From contig NC_092039.1 of the NCBI RefSeq assembly GCF_003086295.3, forward strand, positions 94,511,061 to 94,575,060: 64,000 nt of DNA, in the 5' to 3' direction. Shown in pieces: positions 30,218 through 43,539 of this stretch. The notes beneath the pieces are model-generated. The model did not search any database. It was not told where the DNA came from and saw only the letters and a list, made by a program, of their open reading frames with translations. Origin of the DNA: Arachis hypogaea (Eukaryota; Streptophyta; Magnoliopsida; Fabales; Fabaceae). The position numbers were made by a program, and so were the translations under genes. The stretch's first letter is position 1, and each line of letters begins with the position of its first letter.

Positions 30218-32460
30218 GAGATAAAAATAATACACATTATTATTAAAAGATATATTAATTCAATTTTAATAAAATAAAAGTGCACATTAATTATTCGAAT
30301 ACAAAAAAATCAAAAATTACATTAGCCGCTAATTTTTTTTTGTTCAAATCTTAAAGGTATTTCTCTTCTTGTTTTCATATTTTGAAAATGTTAAATAATT
30401 GTTTCATTATCAACTTAATTAAATGTCTCTCTATATATCTAACCAAATAATCATTATTATTTTTAAAAACAAAAAAATATATTTTAAATTAATAAATTGA
30501 TCAATTGACTTTAAAAATTTATATGTAATATAATTACATATAATAAAATAGAATGATAGATAAACAAATAAATAATAAAGATCACTAAATTGAGAATAAA
30601 ATAAAATATATAAATTCATGAAGAGAATAAAAAATTAGATTAATACCTAAATTATAATTGCTTGAATTAAAATTTGTAAATAAAAATATGAAAAAAAGAA
30701 ACAATAAAATTGAAACATACATAGTCATAAAAAGGTATATAAAAAATAGAGGATTTAAAATTTACTTTTTGATAAAGAGAAGATAACCACTAAACAAAAA
30801 TAGAAAAAAAAGGTTGAAAATATGAAACTGAGAAAATAATTTAAGAAAATAAAGAAGTGGTGACGGCTAAAATTTGAGAATGGGAGAAGATTAAATTTAA
30901 TTAGGTTAACTAATAATCAAAATGATAAAAAGATAAAATGAATTTAAGACTTTAAATGATTGGATTTAATTTATTTGTAGTGAGACCATTTAAAATTTAA
31001 AATAAAAATATATTATATATGTATTTTAAAAAAAAAAGATTAACATGAGAGTGGGGTCAAATGCCCTCCTGCCCTATGTAAGTCGGTCCTGGATACTGAT
31101 ATTGATGATATTTCTTGACCCTCTTGAAATTTTACTAGTGTAAACAAAACAAGTTTAGGTGAGATCGAAATCGTTTATTAAAAAAAATGTAAGTTGTTAA
31201 ATAAAAATATATGAATAATCATTTATTTTATATAATCTTTTATATAAAACTTTTTTGTTAGTTTATGTAACTTTTTTACATAGAATTTTATGATTTTTTC
31301 TTGTCGTGCTGAAATTTTTTTAAATTAATAAAATAAAAATTTAGACCCTTTTATAGAAATTTTATATAAAATTAATTATAAAAATAATATTTCATATATT
31401 TAATATAATTAAAATTTTTAAAATTTTATATTTTTAGTAAACAACTTTTTTTAAATTTTAACTTATATATAAGTCACATATTTTAAGAATACAAAAATAA
31501 CAGAGCCATTGAACATGATCAAACTCTAATAAGAACACAAGAGTTAATGATGATGATGATGTAATTAATGACATTATTATAACAATGTAAGTTAATGTAT
31601 CTAAAAAAGTGAACAGGTATGTCTATAAAATACATGTACTTTAATTTGATATATGTACACAAGTAGATAAATTAATATATAGATGAAATTTAATTAGAAT
31701 TAGAATCGTTGTAACCAAAATTAATGGTTTACGTTGTTATTATATATTAAGTAGAATACTTGCTAACAATGTAAAATTATTTATAAAAGTAATATTTCAT
31801 ATATTTAATGTAATTAAAAATTTTAAAATCTCATATTTTTAGTATATAACTTTTTCTGTTTTTTTTTTAATTCTTATTTATAAGTCATATATTTTAAGGA
31901 TATGAAAACAATGGAGCCATTAAATATGGTCAAACTCTAATAAAAATAGAAGAGATGATGATGATGATGTAATTGATGACATTATTATAATAACGCAAGT
32001 TAATGTATCTAAAAGAGTGAATAGGTTAAGGGGATGGGGGCATGAATGCATTAATTATTTTATGATCTCACTCACATAGTCACATACATATAAGTGTATT
32101 GTTAGCTAGTGGAACAAAACAAGAGAAGTGAATTGAAGAGAAAACAAGTGGCAAGTGATGGCAAAGTTATAAGATGATATTAATATTGATGATATTTTTT
32201 GACCCTCTCAGAATTTCAGTAGTGCAAACAAAACAAATTTAGGTGGGATCGAAATCGTTTATTTAAAAAAATGTAAGTTGTTAAATAAAAATATGTGACT
32301 AATCATTTAGTTTATATAATCTTTTACATAAAACTTTTTTTTTGTTTATATAACTTTTTTACATAGGATTTTATGATTCTTTTTTTCGTTCTGAATTTTC
32401 TTTTTTAAATTAATAAAATAGGAATCTAGACCCTTTTATAGAAACTTTATATATATAGTT

Positions 32461-33198
32461 TCCCTTTTAGGGTTTATTTAGGAATAATATTTTTTATTAA
32501 AAGGACTATTTTGAAAATTTATTATAATATTGAAGATGATTTTAAAAATAAAAATATTAACGATTTTAAATTTTTGTAAAAATTTTGAGGCAAAATAATA
32601 CTTATCTATCTTATAAATTTCAAGCTTATTTAATTTCAATTTCATTTTGTTTTGTGGACCGCTAATCGCTAATACACAATTTCAATATTAAAAGTATATA
32701 TGAAAATAATGACTAAATAGTCTAGACGGGCTTAAAGAATATGATTAGTTTCTTCAGCTAGCGGGAACGCAATCATGTCTTTTTGTGTTTCCATTGCTTA
32801 GAAATGATTCGATATACATTCAATTGGAGCATAAATTAAAGACCCAGCACTAATAAGTTGTTGCATAAGAAAGTGTAGGACATGCAATATGTAATAATGG
32901 CGGAAGGTTTGAATGGAAGCACCATTGATATTATAATGATCACTTCATACACTTCACATTAAAGTGATATTTTGATATTGCTTCCTATCTAATTCGGCTA
33001 TCGATTAGGACATCCCGGCCGGCCATTGTGGAATCATATATCCCTTTGGGCCCTATGCATCTTACGTGAGAGTTCGTGACACATTTCTTGACCCAATAAC
33101 ATGATACTTCATATGTGACATAAAATTGTTTGTAAATTCAATTTAATTTTGGAAAAGTTTCACAGAGCGGTCCTCAAAGAGCAAATGAATGTTTTACT
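32461..33198. other. No recognisable feature
   Basis: AT-rich then mixed sequence. A segment around 33000-33070 (CCCGGCCGGCCATTG) is more GC-rich. No frame, RNA gene or repeat edge was recognised. Confidence 0.4.
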
Positions 33199-35420
33199 GT
33201 TTTTTTTTTTTCTTTGAAAACAAAGAATTCAACACAATAAGATAGAATAGGTAGAAAGTACAAAGTTATTAGGTAATAAAACAGAAAATTAAATTGTAGT
33301 TATCTCTAACATTGTCATCAACAACTAGAAGGATCAAAATCAACCCACTCTTTATAGCTTCTAATCGACTTGTTAATAACCTCGACAACACCTACTTCTT
33401 GATTCCTGAATATCCTGTCATTCCTTTGTAGTCAAGTATTCCAGATGATAGCACAAAAACCAATCAACCATCTATCGCATTCATCCTTCCTAACAAGAGC
33501 CATGTCCAACTCTTGAAATGTTGCTTAATTGTTCTTGGAACAGACCATACTTACCAAATAAACTCACAACGCAAAAACAAATAGTAATCATGCTCAGAAT
33601 CCTTTTTACACAACACACAATCAGTATCGTTTTGACTAACAATGTCAAATCTGTTTAATCTGTCCTTAATATTGACCCTGCCAACTAACACAAACTAAGT
33701 GAACAACTCCACTCTTGGTGGAACCAACTCCCTCCAAATAGAACAAGTGAAGCGATAACTGGAAATGACCTCCTGGAGTGTTTTAGCCTGCAAAACTTGC
33801 ACAAAAATGTTAGTAGAATAAATGCCCGATCTATCAAATTTTCACACTATATCATGTCCTCTTTCTCGGATGCTAAATTGACAAATTGTAGCACCCCATA
33901 AATCTGATTCACTAATTCTAACTCCCATTAGAACAGTTCCCTTCTCCATTGAAAATTTCATATCCACTCTAACCCATCCCAAAATCCACAATCCCTAATT
34001 ATATATCTGGTTTGTTTTGAAACCGAAAAAAACCATGGAAAGATGTCCTTCAGCACACCACAGGCCAACCAATTATCCTCCCAAAATCAAATTTTTCTTC
34101 CATTCTCTACTTCCAAAGACAATCCTCTGACCATCTTATCCCTCACCTGCTGATCTTTTATCTATAGCAAACAAACATTCCTCCATAGACCTCTTCTTTC
34201 AAGTACAGGCTGACTAGAGAGTGGAATATTTGAGTTCATGTCATTACAAGAGCTCACAATTTTCTTCCATAATGGAAAAATTTCTTTCGAAAACCACCAC
34301 CACCACCACTTAAATAATAATGTTGCATTCTGAACAACTGCATCACCCACTCCCAAACCTCCTAGCCGTTTTGGAGCTTGCATAATTTTTCACTTTACCA
34401 AAGGTACCCCATGCTTGCCATCCTCTCTACTCCACAAGAACCTCCTTTGCAAGGATATCAACTTTTCTACTACTACTCTGGACATCTTATATAAGTTGAA
34501 GTAGTAAACTGACAGGCTATTAAGCACATATTTGATAAGGATTAGTTTACCAGCTTTATTGAGCATTTTGGCTTTTCAAAAACTGAGCTTCTCTTTCACT
34601 TTGTCAATTATTGGCTTCCAAGTCTTAACTAATCTCAGATTCACTTCCAGAGAAATACCCAGATATTTGACTGGTAGCGAAGCTTCTTTGCACCTTAGCA
34701 CTCTACACATCCTTTATCCCCACTTCTACTCATAATTAACCGAAATCAAACTAGATTTATTAAAATTAATACTCAAACCGGACATCATCTGAAAACACCA
34801 CAGAATCCACTTGTAGTTCCTGACAGCCTCCTCTTTCTGTGGAAAAAATAGTATGGTGTCATCCGCAAATTGTATGTGGGACAACTCAATATTGTTCTTA
34901 CTAACCAACAGAGGAGTAATCTTTCCATTCCTTACTTCCTCTCCTACCATCCTATGAAGAACATCAACAACAAGAACAAATAGGAATGGAGAAAGAGGAT
35001 CACCTTGTCTTAAGCCTCGTTCCATCTTAAAGGATTTAGAAAGCGACCCATTTATCAGAACCGACATCGACGCCGTGCAAACACATTCCTTAATCCACCT
35101 TCTCCAGCTTTGTCCAAACCTCATCTTCTGAAGTACAATATCCACAAAAGTCCACTTTACTCTATCGTAAGATTTTCGGAATCCAGCTTGATTATCGCCA
35201 ACCTCTTCTTACTTGTCTTCAACCACTGTACCATCTCAAACGCAATCAAAGTCCCATCATATATCTTCCTACCCTTCACAAAAATACTTTGAGTCTCTCC
35301 TACTAATCCTAGCATTACCCTTCGCATTCTTCGAACTAGCACCTTTGATATGACATTCTACACACATCCTACCATACTAATTAGCTGAAGATCTTTAAGA
35401 TCCTTGCACTTAATATAGTG
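33199..35420 (-). pseudogene. L1-type LINE, 5'-truncated, reverse transcriptase and zf-RVT parts
   Basis: On the minus strand the fragment starts mid reverse transcriptase (near 35415, DLQLISMVGCVY) and continues through ETQSIFVKGRKIYDGTLIAF, MERGLRQGDPLSPFLFVLVV and the catalytic HIQFADDTILFF motif (about 34880-34845). Then follow RRLGGLGVGDAV-type sequence (34383-34300) and a zinc-binding zf-RVT tail (about 33760-33530: RVNIKDRLNRFDIVSQND, DCVLCKKDSEHDYYLF). A T-run at 33200-33211 is the poly(A) tail. Endonuclease and ORF1 are absent, the usual result of incomplete target-primed reverse transcription. Damage includes a one-base loss near 35165 and several stops. No target duplication was found. 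Confidence 0.85.
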
Positions 35421-36570
35421 ATCGATCCTTTGTACCAAATTTTGCTAGGAAAATATATTTTTCAAACTTGAATCTTTCTTTCAAATTTTACGATAAGTTC
35501 CTTTGTCAAAAGATAAAATTTTGAATCTATGAACAATATCATTGAAAAGTTTTTTTTCCTTAACAAATGTTTATACTATTTAATTTATACATTAATATGT
35601 TTTAAGGCATTTTTGGGCTTGTCCCGAATTAAACATATAAAGTTAGGGTCAGAATTGATTATTGGTGCTTGCTACCCTATGGATAAGTTAGGGTTGGGAT
35701 TAGCTACTGATAATATAGAAAGGCATGTGATATGTGCATCTTATGATTATTGTACAACTTTTACATATTAAGTTTGAAACTTATTCTCGATTGACAACTT
35801 ATTAAAAAAATGATGTTATATGATGTATTTTATTATGCTTATAGGAAATTATGCTTTGATTCTCACACCTATGTTATTTTGTTTGTATCTTTTCTTGTAT
35901 TTGGTTGTCTAAATGCTGACCTTGGTACCCTACATTGAAATATCCAAAGAAAAAGTGTTTGTAGTAGATCTAACAAATGAAAACCTCTACATAGCTGGAA
36001 GACACAACATCCATTTTTATTTCATGCCATACTAATCTTTTCAGGAGCCTCTCTTAAATCTTTTGTTAGTTTGACCCCACAACATGTACAACTTTTTACT
36101 TATCGAATTACACTACAATACACCCTCTTATTCTCCAACTCTTACTCCTTAGCACTCCTCACTATCCCACAATTTGTCATACCAGTTTTTTTCTCAAAGC
36201 CATCTTTCCTCATTAGATTCCAACCCATACTTAAGACCACTCATATACTAAGTGGATGTAAGGACTTAGTAAGAAATCATTACTCTTTTTATCTCAGGTG
36301 ACTCTCCATCTATTTGGTAAGAAAATTCCTCAAAAGCTTCCTCCATTTCACTACCTAGTAAAAGCCACTAATATACTAAGTGGATGTAAGGACTTACCCT
36401 TTCTACTCTAGCATTTTCACTTTTTTTTCTTTGTAGTATCAATAATTATGACATGTTATGCATGTCCATATGTATAATTATGTGTGTTACTAGTGAACTC
36501 TTATTTTCATCTTTTCATGATTGTAAATCCTCAGGACTAGCTTGTATCAAAGATCCAATATGATGCTCAT
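35421..36570. other. No recognisable gene; short direct repeat
   Basis: AT-rich. The words ATACTAAGTGGATGTAAGGA occur twice, near 36245 and 36370, about 127 bp apart. No family was recognised. Confidence 0.4.
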
Positions 36571-37574
36571 TGAAAGTTTTATAGGCCTTGAGAAAATAAG
36601 GGGTTTGAATCAAGGCGCTCTTTTAAAACTTGATGCATATAACAGAATAAGCAAGAGATTTTTTCGGTTTAGTCTCTTGTAACAGCAAAAGATAAAAGAG
36701 AATATAGTAGAGAGAACGAGACCAGCATGTATCTAGTTCAACCTCAAAGTGCAATGAGATCTACATCTAGTCTCCACTATAATAACGGCAAAATTTTACT
36801 ATATCCAATTCAATATTATAAACACCAATGCTAAGACCAAGACCAAGCTAAGACAAAGATAAACCGAACCAAACCGATTCTACACTAAGACAAATGAATC
36901 AACAATTTTGTGCTTCACGAACCAATGCCAAGACCAAACAGAAATGCTAAGAACAAAAAAAAATCTAAGACCAAATTAATCTAGAGTTGTCTTGGCTTTT
37001 CTTCCTAGTTCATGACTATTCACTCATAGGATTTTCAAATAATCTCTCACTAAATCATTAGCCTTTTCTCTTTATTAGAAAAACTTAAACAAAACTGAAT
37101 ATATCAAAATTGAGACCAAAATGAAGAAGAAAGATACACAACTGTGCAGTGTTTTGGTTTATGAATTTTCTCCTTGAGGTGCCTTGAAAACTGATTCTTT
37201 TTATAGTAAAAGACTAGTTTTACTAGTCGTTGCATCAAATTATTTTTCATTAAAGACATGATACTTTCTATATTTTCTTCAAATCTTACTTTTGATAATT
37301 GATTATTTCCAAACATAATGAAATCAATGCTTTATTACTTATCCTAGTCATCGCTGTCCATAATCTCTCATAATTGTCATATTTGTTTCTTTTTCTATTT
37401 GGCAATTTTTGCAAATTATTCTTCATATAGTCATGATACTTTCATTTTTTATTTAGTAGCAACAAATCTTTCTATATTTTATTCACATTTTTCTCTTAAT
37501 AGTTGATTCTTTCTAAACATGACCAAATCAACATTAAACACCATTAATGGTCCTGAAACTTTAAAGCTCTTTCA
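36571..37574. mobile_element. Possible LTR of a Copia-type element
   Basis: Starts TGAAAGTTTT and ends AAGCTCTTTCA, giving TGAAAG...CTTTCA ends, about 1.0 kb. It is next to a decayed Copia reverse transcriptase on the minus strand. The flanks CTCAT and ATCGA do not match, and no second copy is present, so the boundaries are tentative. AAGACCAAG words recur in it. Confidence 0.35.
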
Positions 37575-37689
37575 ATCGAATCACAAATTGAAATCAATTA
37601 TTAATCAATCAACTAAATGTTTGTCATCACAATAAATAATATAATTTTTTTCCAAACTCAACACTCATATATATTATTAATTGACCAAT

Positions 37690-38150
37690 AAGATAGCCTG
37701 CTTAGCACTTTTGTTTCGAACATAGTGCTATGCAAGCATGGATATTACAAACTGCATTATTGCCTATAATGAAAATGTCATCAACAAAAATAAGTATATA
37801 TAAATTCTCAAATTACCATTTTTTATAAATAAAGAATGATAAAACCTTGTGTTATAGGAGCTCCCAAAAGTAGCAAGAGTTGAAGAAAGATTTGTAAACC
37901 GTGGTTTAGGAGCTTATGTTAGTCTATAAAGTGATTTATGTAACTTGTGAGTCTAAGTCCCGTCAATTTGATGAAATTAAGAAATTTAATATAAATTACT
38001 TTATGTAGTTATGTAGATTACCATTAAAGAATGCATTGTTAAAATCAAACCGAAGAATCTACCATTTGTGTCAAAGCAATAGTTAAAACAACACAAATCG
38101 TAGTAGAATTAATAATAGGAGCAAAACCTGTCAAAATCGATCCCTTCTAC
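37690..38150 (-). pseudogene. Decayed Copia reverse transcriptase fragment
   Basis: Minus-strand reading gives NNAFFNGNLHNYI near 38020-37980, a short conserved-looking middle, and LYILIFVDDIFIIGNNAVCN near 37800-37745. The last has the YVDD-type catalytic box of Ty1/Copia reverse transcriptase, and NAFLNG-like sequence is typical of the same domain upstream. At least six stops interrupt it. RNase H is not seen before the possible LTR at 37574. An old, non-functional remnant. Confidence 0.65.
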
Positions 38151-38722
38151 GTGATGATTTCTTGCTTTTGAAACTAATCTAGCCTTGTACTAATTTAGTC
38201 TTTGTCCACGATAATAATTTTGTTCAACCCATTTTATTGTTAATGAATTGTAGGAGATTTAGTTGTATGTTACTGTTTTTCCTAGATGTTGGGTACTTTT
38301 CAATAGTCAATTATTCCACGTTTTATTTTTAATATGTTGATTAGATTGGTGTAATATGAGAAAATGAGTGTTTGAACGTATAATGCACAGATTTGGGATT
38401 TGTAAGGGTTTTTTCAAAGAAATCATGACATATGATTTAAGTAAAATCATTAATAATGATGTCATTGAAGTGGAGGAGAGAGAGAAATTTTAGGAACCGT
38501 TGGATCTCTAATCAACAGCGGAGAGGAACTGAAGAAGTCGGCAATACTGATTTGGTGTGGAAACCACACACAATCAATGGAGAGAGAGACACAGATAGCC
38601 CAAAAATCGTTGGATTGTTCATCAACGGCTGAGACCTCTTTAATAAATCAGCAGTGCCGATTTGATAGAAGTAGCCAGGTGTCACACATGTAACAGATTA
38701 TTGTGTGGTCCATAACCCCAAA
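38151..38722. other. Unassigned sequence with a short duplication
   Basis: No gene. A segment of about 105 bp (GTTGGATCTCTAATCAACAG... at 38500) is followed by a similar one (GTTGGATTGTTCATCAACGG... at 38608), an imperfect tandem duplication. It ends at the CACTA target AAA (38720-38722). Confidence 0.45.
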
Positions 38723-38900
38723 CACTACAAAAAAAACTTGTATAAAATGACATAAATAAAATTGCAGTTGTATAAAATCCCCATAATATTTGTCAATTAA
38801 GTCTTTTTTTTTCGGCTACCATAATTTATCTGATGGCTAATGGCGATTTTAGTGATATTAGTGGTTTTAACTGCCATTAACTGTTCACTAATTAAAAACC
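38723..38900 (+). repeat. CACTA left end and subterminal repeats
   Basis: Terminal CACTACAAAAAAAACTTG, then subterminal words including ATGGCGATTTTAGTG and TTTTAACTGCCATTAACTG (38850-38885). In CACTA elements such repeats bind the element-encoded TnpA-type protein. Confidence 0.7.
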
Positions 38901-39797
38901 CTAACTCTTTTCCAAAATTGTTAAACACCAAGCTAAGTGTGAGTGACATTTGTGAGAATGACATCAACAACGCTTCTCCTCTAGTTGCAATCTTCTTCGG
39001 CGATGATCTTTTCTAGCGGTGATCTCTTCCACCAACGATTCTCTTCCATTGATAAGATTTATTGTGCAAGTATTTCCTACAGCATCAGATTGTGTTTTGT
39101 GACTTCTTTATCTCCGTCGAGCTTCTTTGAGCATCTAGGTTAGTATACAAAATTGCATTATTTTCTTTTGTTTACTCATGATTAGTAAATATACCATGTT
39201 CTATGCTAACAATAGGTTATTGATTATCTTGATTGTCAAAAGAAATTAGAGGTCAGATATTCACTAAATTTATTCTAATTTTTTGTATATGTTTAAGCTC
39301 CCTCCTCCGTTCTATACTTTTTCCTTCTTTTTATTGAAAGAAAACAATGAACAAATGAAATTTTTGTGTCAATTGATTTTATTTTTCACTTTCTCGAATT
39401 CTTGATGGACCTACATAGTTTGATTGAATTTCAACTTCGTTTGGTTATTGTCTTTGAACTTAATTTTTGCTATCAATTTCTATAAATGATCGCATATTTA
39501 TTCGTTATTATTTTTTGGTTTTAAAATGTGAATTAATGAAAGCTTTGTTTAGTTTTGAAATGTTTAATGATAGATGTGTGGTGCTTGTTTTATGTAATGT
39601 AATATATTAGTAAGTATGTGGCTTGGAAAGAGGGATGTTATTGTCATTGTTCAATTTAGTTATGTTAATATTAAGTATTATTCTTGTCAAAGAAAAAGTA
39701 CTCTACAAGTTAAGAAAAAAACCCGAGGTCAACTTTTTGGCAGAAATTTTGGGTGACAAAATTGTTCTCTTTTCTATTTTGGTTTCAGGGTTAGTTC

Positions 39798-40210
39798 TTG
39801 ATCTCCTTCTCCCTCCTTCTACGTGCTCTCCCTCCTGCCTGTGGCTGATCTTTTGGGCGAACTATAGTCAGCCTCCGACCTCACACCTCAGGCAACCTCT
39901 ATGCTCGTGCTTCACGCTCAAGGCTACAACCCTCACTCGCTCACATTGCACTGCCTCCTGCTTATGGCCACCTTCGAACCTCTGGTCTCAGACCTCTACC
40001 ACTTCAGCCTCCAATCTCGCACCTCAGACAACTTCCACCATCGTGATTCACACTCCTAGATAACATCTCACTCTCTTACACCACTCTGCCTCCTGCATGT
40101 GGCCGCCTCCTCCGGTCTCAGAACTCGCACCACCGCCAGCCTCAGACGACACCTTACCTAAGGCGACCTCCACCCTTGTACTTGCTAGATTGCCATTGCC
40201 TCCATCTTCT
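39798..40210 (+). repeat. C/T-rich degenerate repeat tract
   Basis: Much richer in C than its AT-rich surroundings, with recurring CCTCCTGCCTGTGGC and CTCACACCTCAGGCAACCTC-like words. An open frame ending near 40063 crosses it but changes composition abruptly at 39790, so I do not call a gene. Its origin is unknown. Confidence 0.5.
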
Positions 40211-40614
40211 CTTTGTGCGTTCTATGCCTGATTTTATTTTATTTTTTTTTGAGTAGTGATTGTTACTCAACTTTCTTCATTGTTAATTTGCTTGTTAATT
40301 TTTGTGTGACCTCTGCCAATTTTATTTTCAAATAAAAACTTTGGACCAAAATAAACTTTATGATAAGGCATGCTAGTTTCAACATGGTGTTTTTTCTTGG
40401 GCTATATCACTATCCTTAATTAAGGTAGGGAACCATGGATGAAAAAGAGAAAGTTGCATTGTGTGATTTCAATGGAATGATATAGATATAATTTTTAGAG
40501 ACAAATAAGATTTTTCAAGTCTTAAAATATGCATGCTTGTGCTGTATCTGTCAGAATAAAAAAACAACATGTATGCTATGCTGTTTAATTTAGTTGGTGA
40601 TGCAAGTACCCTTC

Positions 40615-42409
40615 TGATGAGCGGATAATTTATACGCTTTTTGGCATTATTTTTAGGTAGTTTTTATTAAGTTCAAGCTACTTTTAGGGATGTTTTCATT
40701 AGTTTTTATGATAAATTCACATTTCTGGACTTTACTATGAGTTTGTGTGTTTTTCTGTGATTTCAGGTAAATTCTGGCTGAAATTGAGGGAATTGAGCAA
40801 AACTCTGAAAAAGGCCGACAAAAGGACTGCTAATGCTGTTGGAATCTGACCTCCCTGCACTCGAAATGGATTTTCTGGAGCTACAGAACTCCAATTGGCG
40901 CGCTCTCAACGGCGTTGGAAAGTAGACATCCAGAGCTTTCCAGCAATATATAATAGTCTATACTTTATTCGGAAATTGACGACGTAACTTGGCGTTGAAC
41001 GCCAAGTACATGCTGCTGTCTGGAGTTAAACGCCAGAAAAACGTCATGATCCGGAGTTGAACGCCCAAAACACGTCATAACTTGGAGTTCAACTCCAAGA
41101 GAAGCCTCAGCTCGTGGATAGATCAAGCTCAGCCCAAACATACACCAAGTGGGCCCCGGAAGTGGATTTATGCATCAATTACTTACTCATGTAAACCCTA
41201 GGAGCTAGTTTATTATAAATAGGACTTTTTTAACTATTGTATTAGATATCTTTTGACAGTTTAATCTCTTGACTGTTTAGCCTTTGATTATTCGGTCTCT
41301 TGATCACTCAAGGGGGCTGGCCATTCGGCCATGCCTGAACCTTTTACTTATGTATTTTCAACAGTGGAGTTTCTGCACACCATAGATTAAGGGTGTGAAG
41401 CTCTGCTGTATCTCAAGTTTCAATACAATCACTATTACTTTTTATTCAATTCTCTTTTATTCTTATTCCAAGATATACGTTATATTCAACTTGATGAATG
41501 TGATGATCCGTGACACTCATCATCATTCTCACCTATGAACGCACGTGACTGACAACCACTTCCGTTCTACCTTAGGCCGGGCGCATATCTCTTAGATTCC
41601 CCAACAGAATCTCCGTGGTATAAGCTAGATAGATGGCGGCATTCATGAGGATCCGGAAAGTCTAACCTTGTCTGTGGTATTCCGAGTAGGATCCTGGGAA
41701 TCCGGAAAGTCTAACCTTGTCTGTGGTATTCCGAGTAGGATTCCGGTATTGAATGACTGTGACGAGCTTCAAACTCCTGAAGGCTGGGTGTTAGTGACAA
41801 ATGCAAAAGAATCAATGGATTCTATTCCAACCTGATTGAGAACCGACAGATGATTAGCCGTGCTGTGACAGAGCATTTGGACTATTTTCACTGAGAGGAT
41901 GGGATGTAGCCATCAACCAAGGGTGATGCCTCCAGACGATTAGTCGTGCAGTGACAGCGCATAGGACCATTTTCCCGAGAGGATTGAAAGTAGCCACCGA
42001 TGATGGTGATGCCCTACATACAGCTTGCCATGGAAAGGAGTAAGAAGGATTGAAGGAAGAGTGAGTAGTGAAGTAGAGTTTCAAGAGGAGCACAGCATCT
42101 CCATACACCTATCTGAAATTCTCACTATTGATTTACATAAGTATTTCTATCCCTTTTTATTTTCCAATTATTATTAATTTTCGAAAACCCATAAACCAAT
42201 TTAATCTGCCTAACTGAGATTTACAAGGTGACCATAGCTTGCTTCATACCAACAATCTCTGTGGGATCGACCCTTACTCATGTAAGGTTTATTACTTGGA
42301 CGACCCAGTACACTTGCTGGTTAGTTGAACGGAGTTGTGAATTCAACTGGTGCCATAATAATGATTTCATACAAGTACAAAAGAATATGGATCACAATTT
42401 CGTCCACCA
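40615..42409 (+). mobile_element. Solo LTR, Athila-type subfamily 2
   Basis: 1795 bp from TGATGAG to CGTCCACCA, flanked by perfect CCTTC copies (40610-40614, 42410-42414). No internal region is present, so the element was lost by recombination between its LTRs. It is nearly identical to the LTR at 18559-20356, including the internal CCGGAAAGTCTAACC duplication and phased palindromes (about 40985-41100). TATA box at 41214-41221. Confidence 0.93.
41214..41221 (+). promoter_or_regulatory. LTR TATA box TATAAATA
   Basis: TATAAATAGGAC in the solo LTR, the same position as in the other copies. Any transcript would read toward 43 kb. Confidence 0.55.
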
Positions 42410-42414
42410 CCTTC

Positions 42415-43539
42415 AATTCTCAAATTGAATCTTTACTCTATCCAAAAAAATCTCCCTTTGTTAAAATTGTGTTATGGTGATATATTTCTACTGCTGTCTT
42501 TTGCTATAATAGAGTCATAAGAAGAAAGGGACATGGTGATGATGATGACTATTGTACTGATAGCAACAAGTGAAAATAGATATATAGTGAGTGATTTTTA
42601 TTTTCAGAGATTTATAGGACAAGCTAATAAGTTGGTTTGAACTTTGAACTTTCAAGTTGTAGCCCTACATAGTATATAGTATTATTGATTAGCTAGTGTG
42701 ATATAGTTCAATATACATACTTAATATATATGCATTATTGTCATTGTAAATATAAGATTTCTTACAACTCTTCTTCTCTCTACCATTACTAATTATTAGT
42801 TTAAGAGCTTGAATATTAAGATTTGTTGGTTTATAATTAATAACACTCTTCTTATCGGATTGATTTGTGTTTTTTTCTTTTTATTTATGCATGTTTTTCC
42901 CGTTTTTAATGTCAATTTCAATATTTCAATATTTATTTGCAAGTAACCAAGCAATTCAATGTGTGTATATGTTGAGACTGATATTGAGAAGATGCATCTA
43001 TGTAGATTGTGTATCATTCATCATTTGTATAAAAAAAATAAAGATGTTGCTATATCTAGATATATGGATCGGTATGTAAATGATGTTGCTGGATATATTG
43101 TGATATTCAATATTCATTTGGTAATCTCCATGGTTCAAGACTGCAATCTAATCTAAAGTGATTGGCAATGCTACAGATTGCTAACAAGCTCTTAAACATT
43201 CTTCTAAATAATAAGTTTAAAAATGGATATAATATTAATATGTTAGAACAGTCTTAAAATTGCACCTTCTTTCTTTGAAATAATTAAGATGTTTAAGAAG
43301 ATTAGCTTGATGAATCTTGTATCCATCAAGATTTTATGATTTTGATAAAGGGAAAAGGAGTTAATTAACGACTTTAATTTGTTGTTTTTTTATAGTCGGT
43401 GATTTAGTGTGTTCTTTACTTGTAGAAGCTTTTATAAGCAATAAATAACAAATAATTAATAGGAATTGAAGAAGTGGTGCTTGTGGTCCTGCTTTTTTTT
43501 TCAGTCATATGGTGCGTGTGGTCCTTATACAATCTCAAG
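42415..43539. other. CACTA interior, no recognised feature
   Basis: AT-rich. Short frames (for example near 42870-43160) have no protein-like composition. Confidence 0.4.

Larger units (their letters stand above)
26932..31098. mobile_element. Degenerate hAT-like element holding the MULE
   Basis: The left end TAGTGATAGACCCAAAAAAT and the right end, read inward as CAGTATCCAGGACCGAC, resemble CAGTGGCGGACC-type hAT ends. Flanks ATATTGTA (26924-26931) and ATATTGAT (31099-31106) match at 6 of 8 bases. The uninterrupted tandem copy at 32170-32190 lacks the insert, which confirms an insertion here. Without the nested MULE its own sequence is only about 0.9 kb, AT-rich and non-coding, so it is non-autonomous. 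Confidence 0.5.
26218..32460. repeat. AT-rich tandem repeats, interrupted
   Basis: A unit starting TAATGTAATTAAAAATTTTA recurs at about 26218, 26562, 31398 and 31806. A second unit beginning GATATTGATGATATTT (31090-31370) recurs at 32180-32460. The order is A1a-A1b-[insert]-B1-A2a-A2b-B2, a tandem duplication of an A+B block whose first copy is broken at 26931/31099 by a hAT-like insertion. No coding potential is seen. Confidence 0.7.

Noticed and set aside
36571..37574. Solo LTR call with target duplication
   Set aside because: Flanks CTCAT and ATCGA differ, so only a tentative LTR is listed.
39623..40063. 146-codon frame with a hydrophobic N-terminus
   Set aside because: Composition changes abruptly at about 39790 into a C/T-rich repeat, with no recognisable domain; not supported as a gene.
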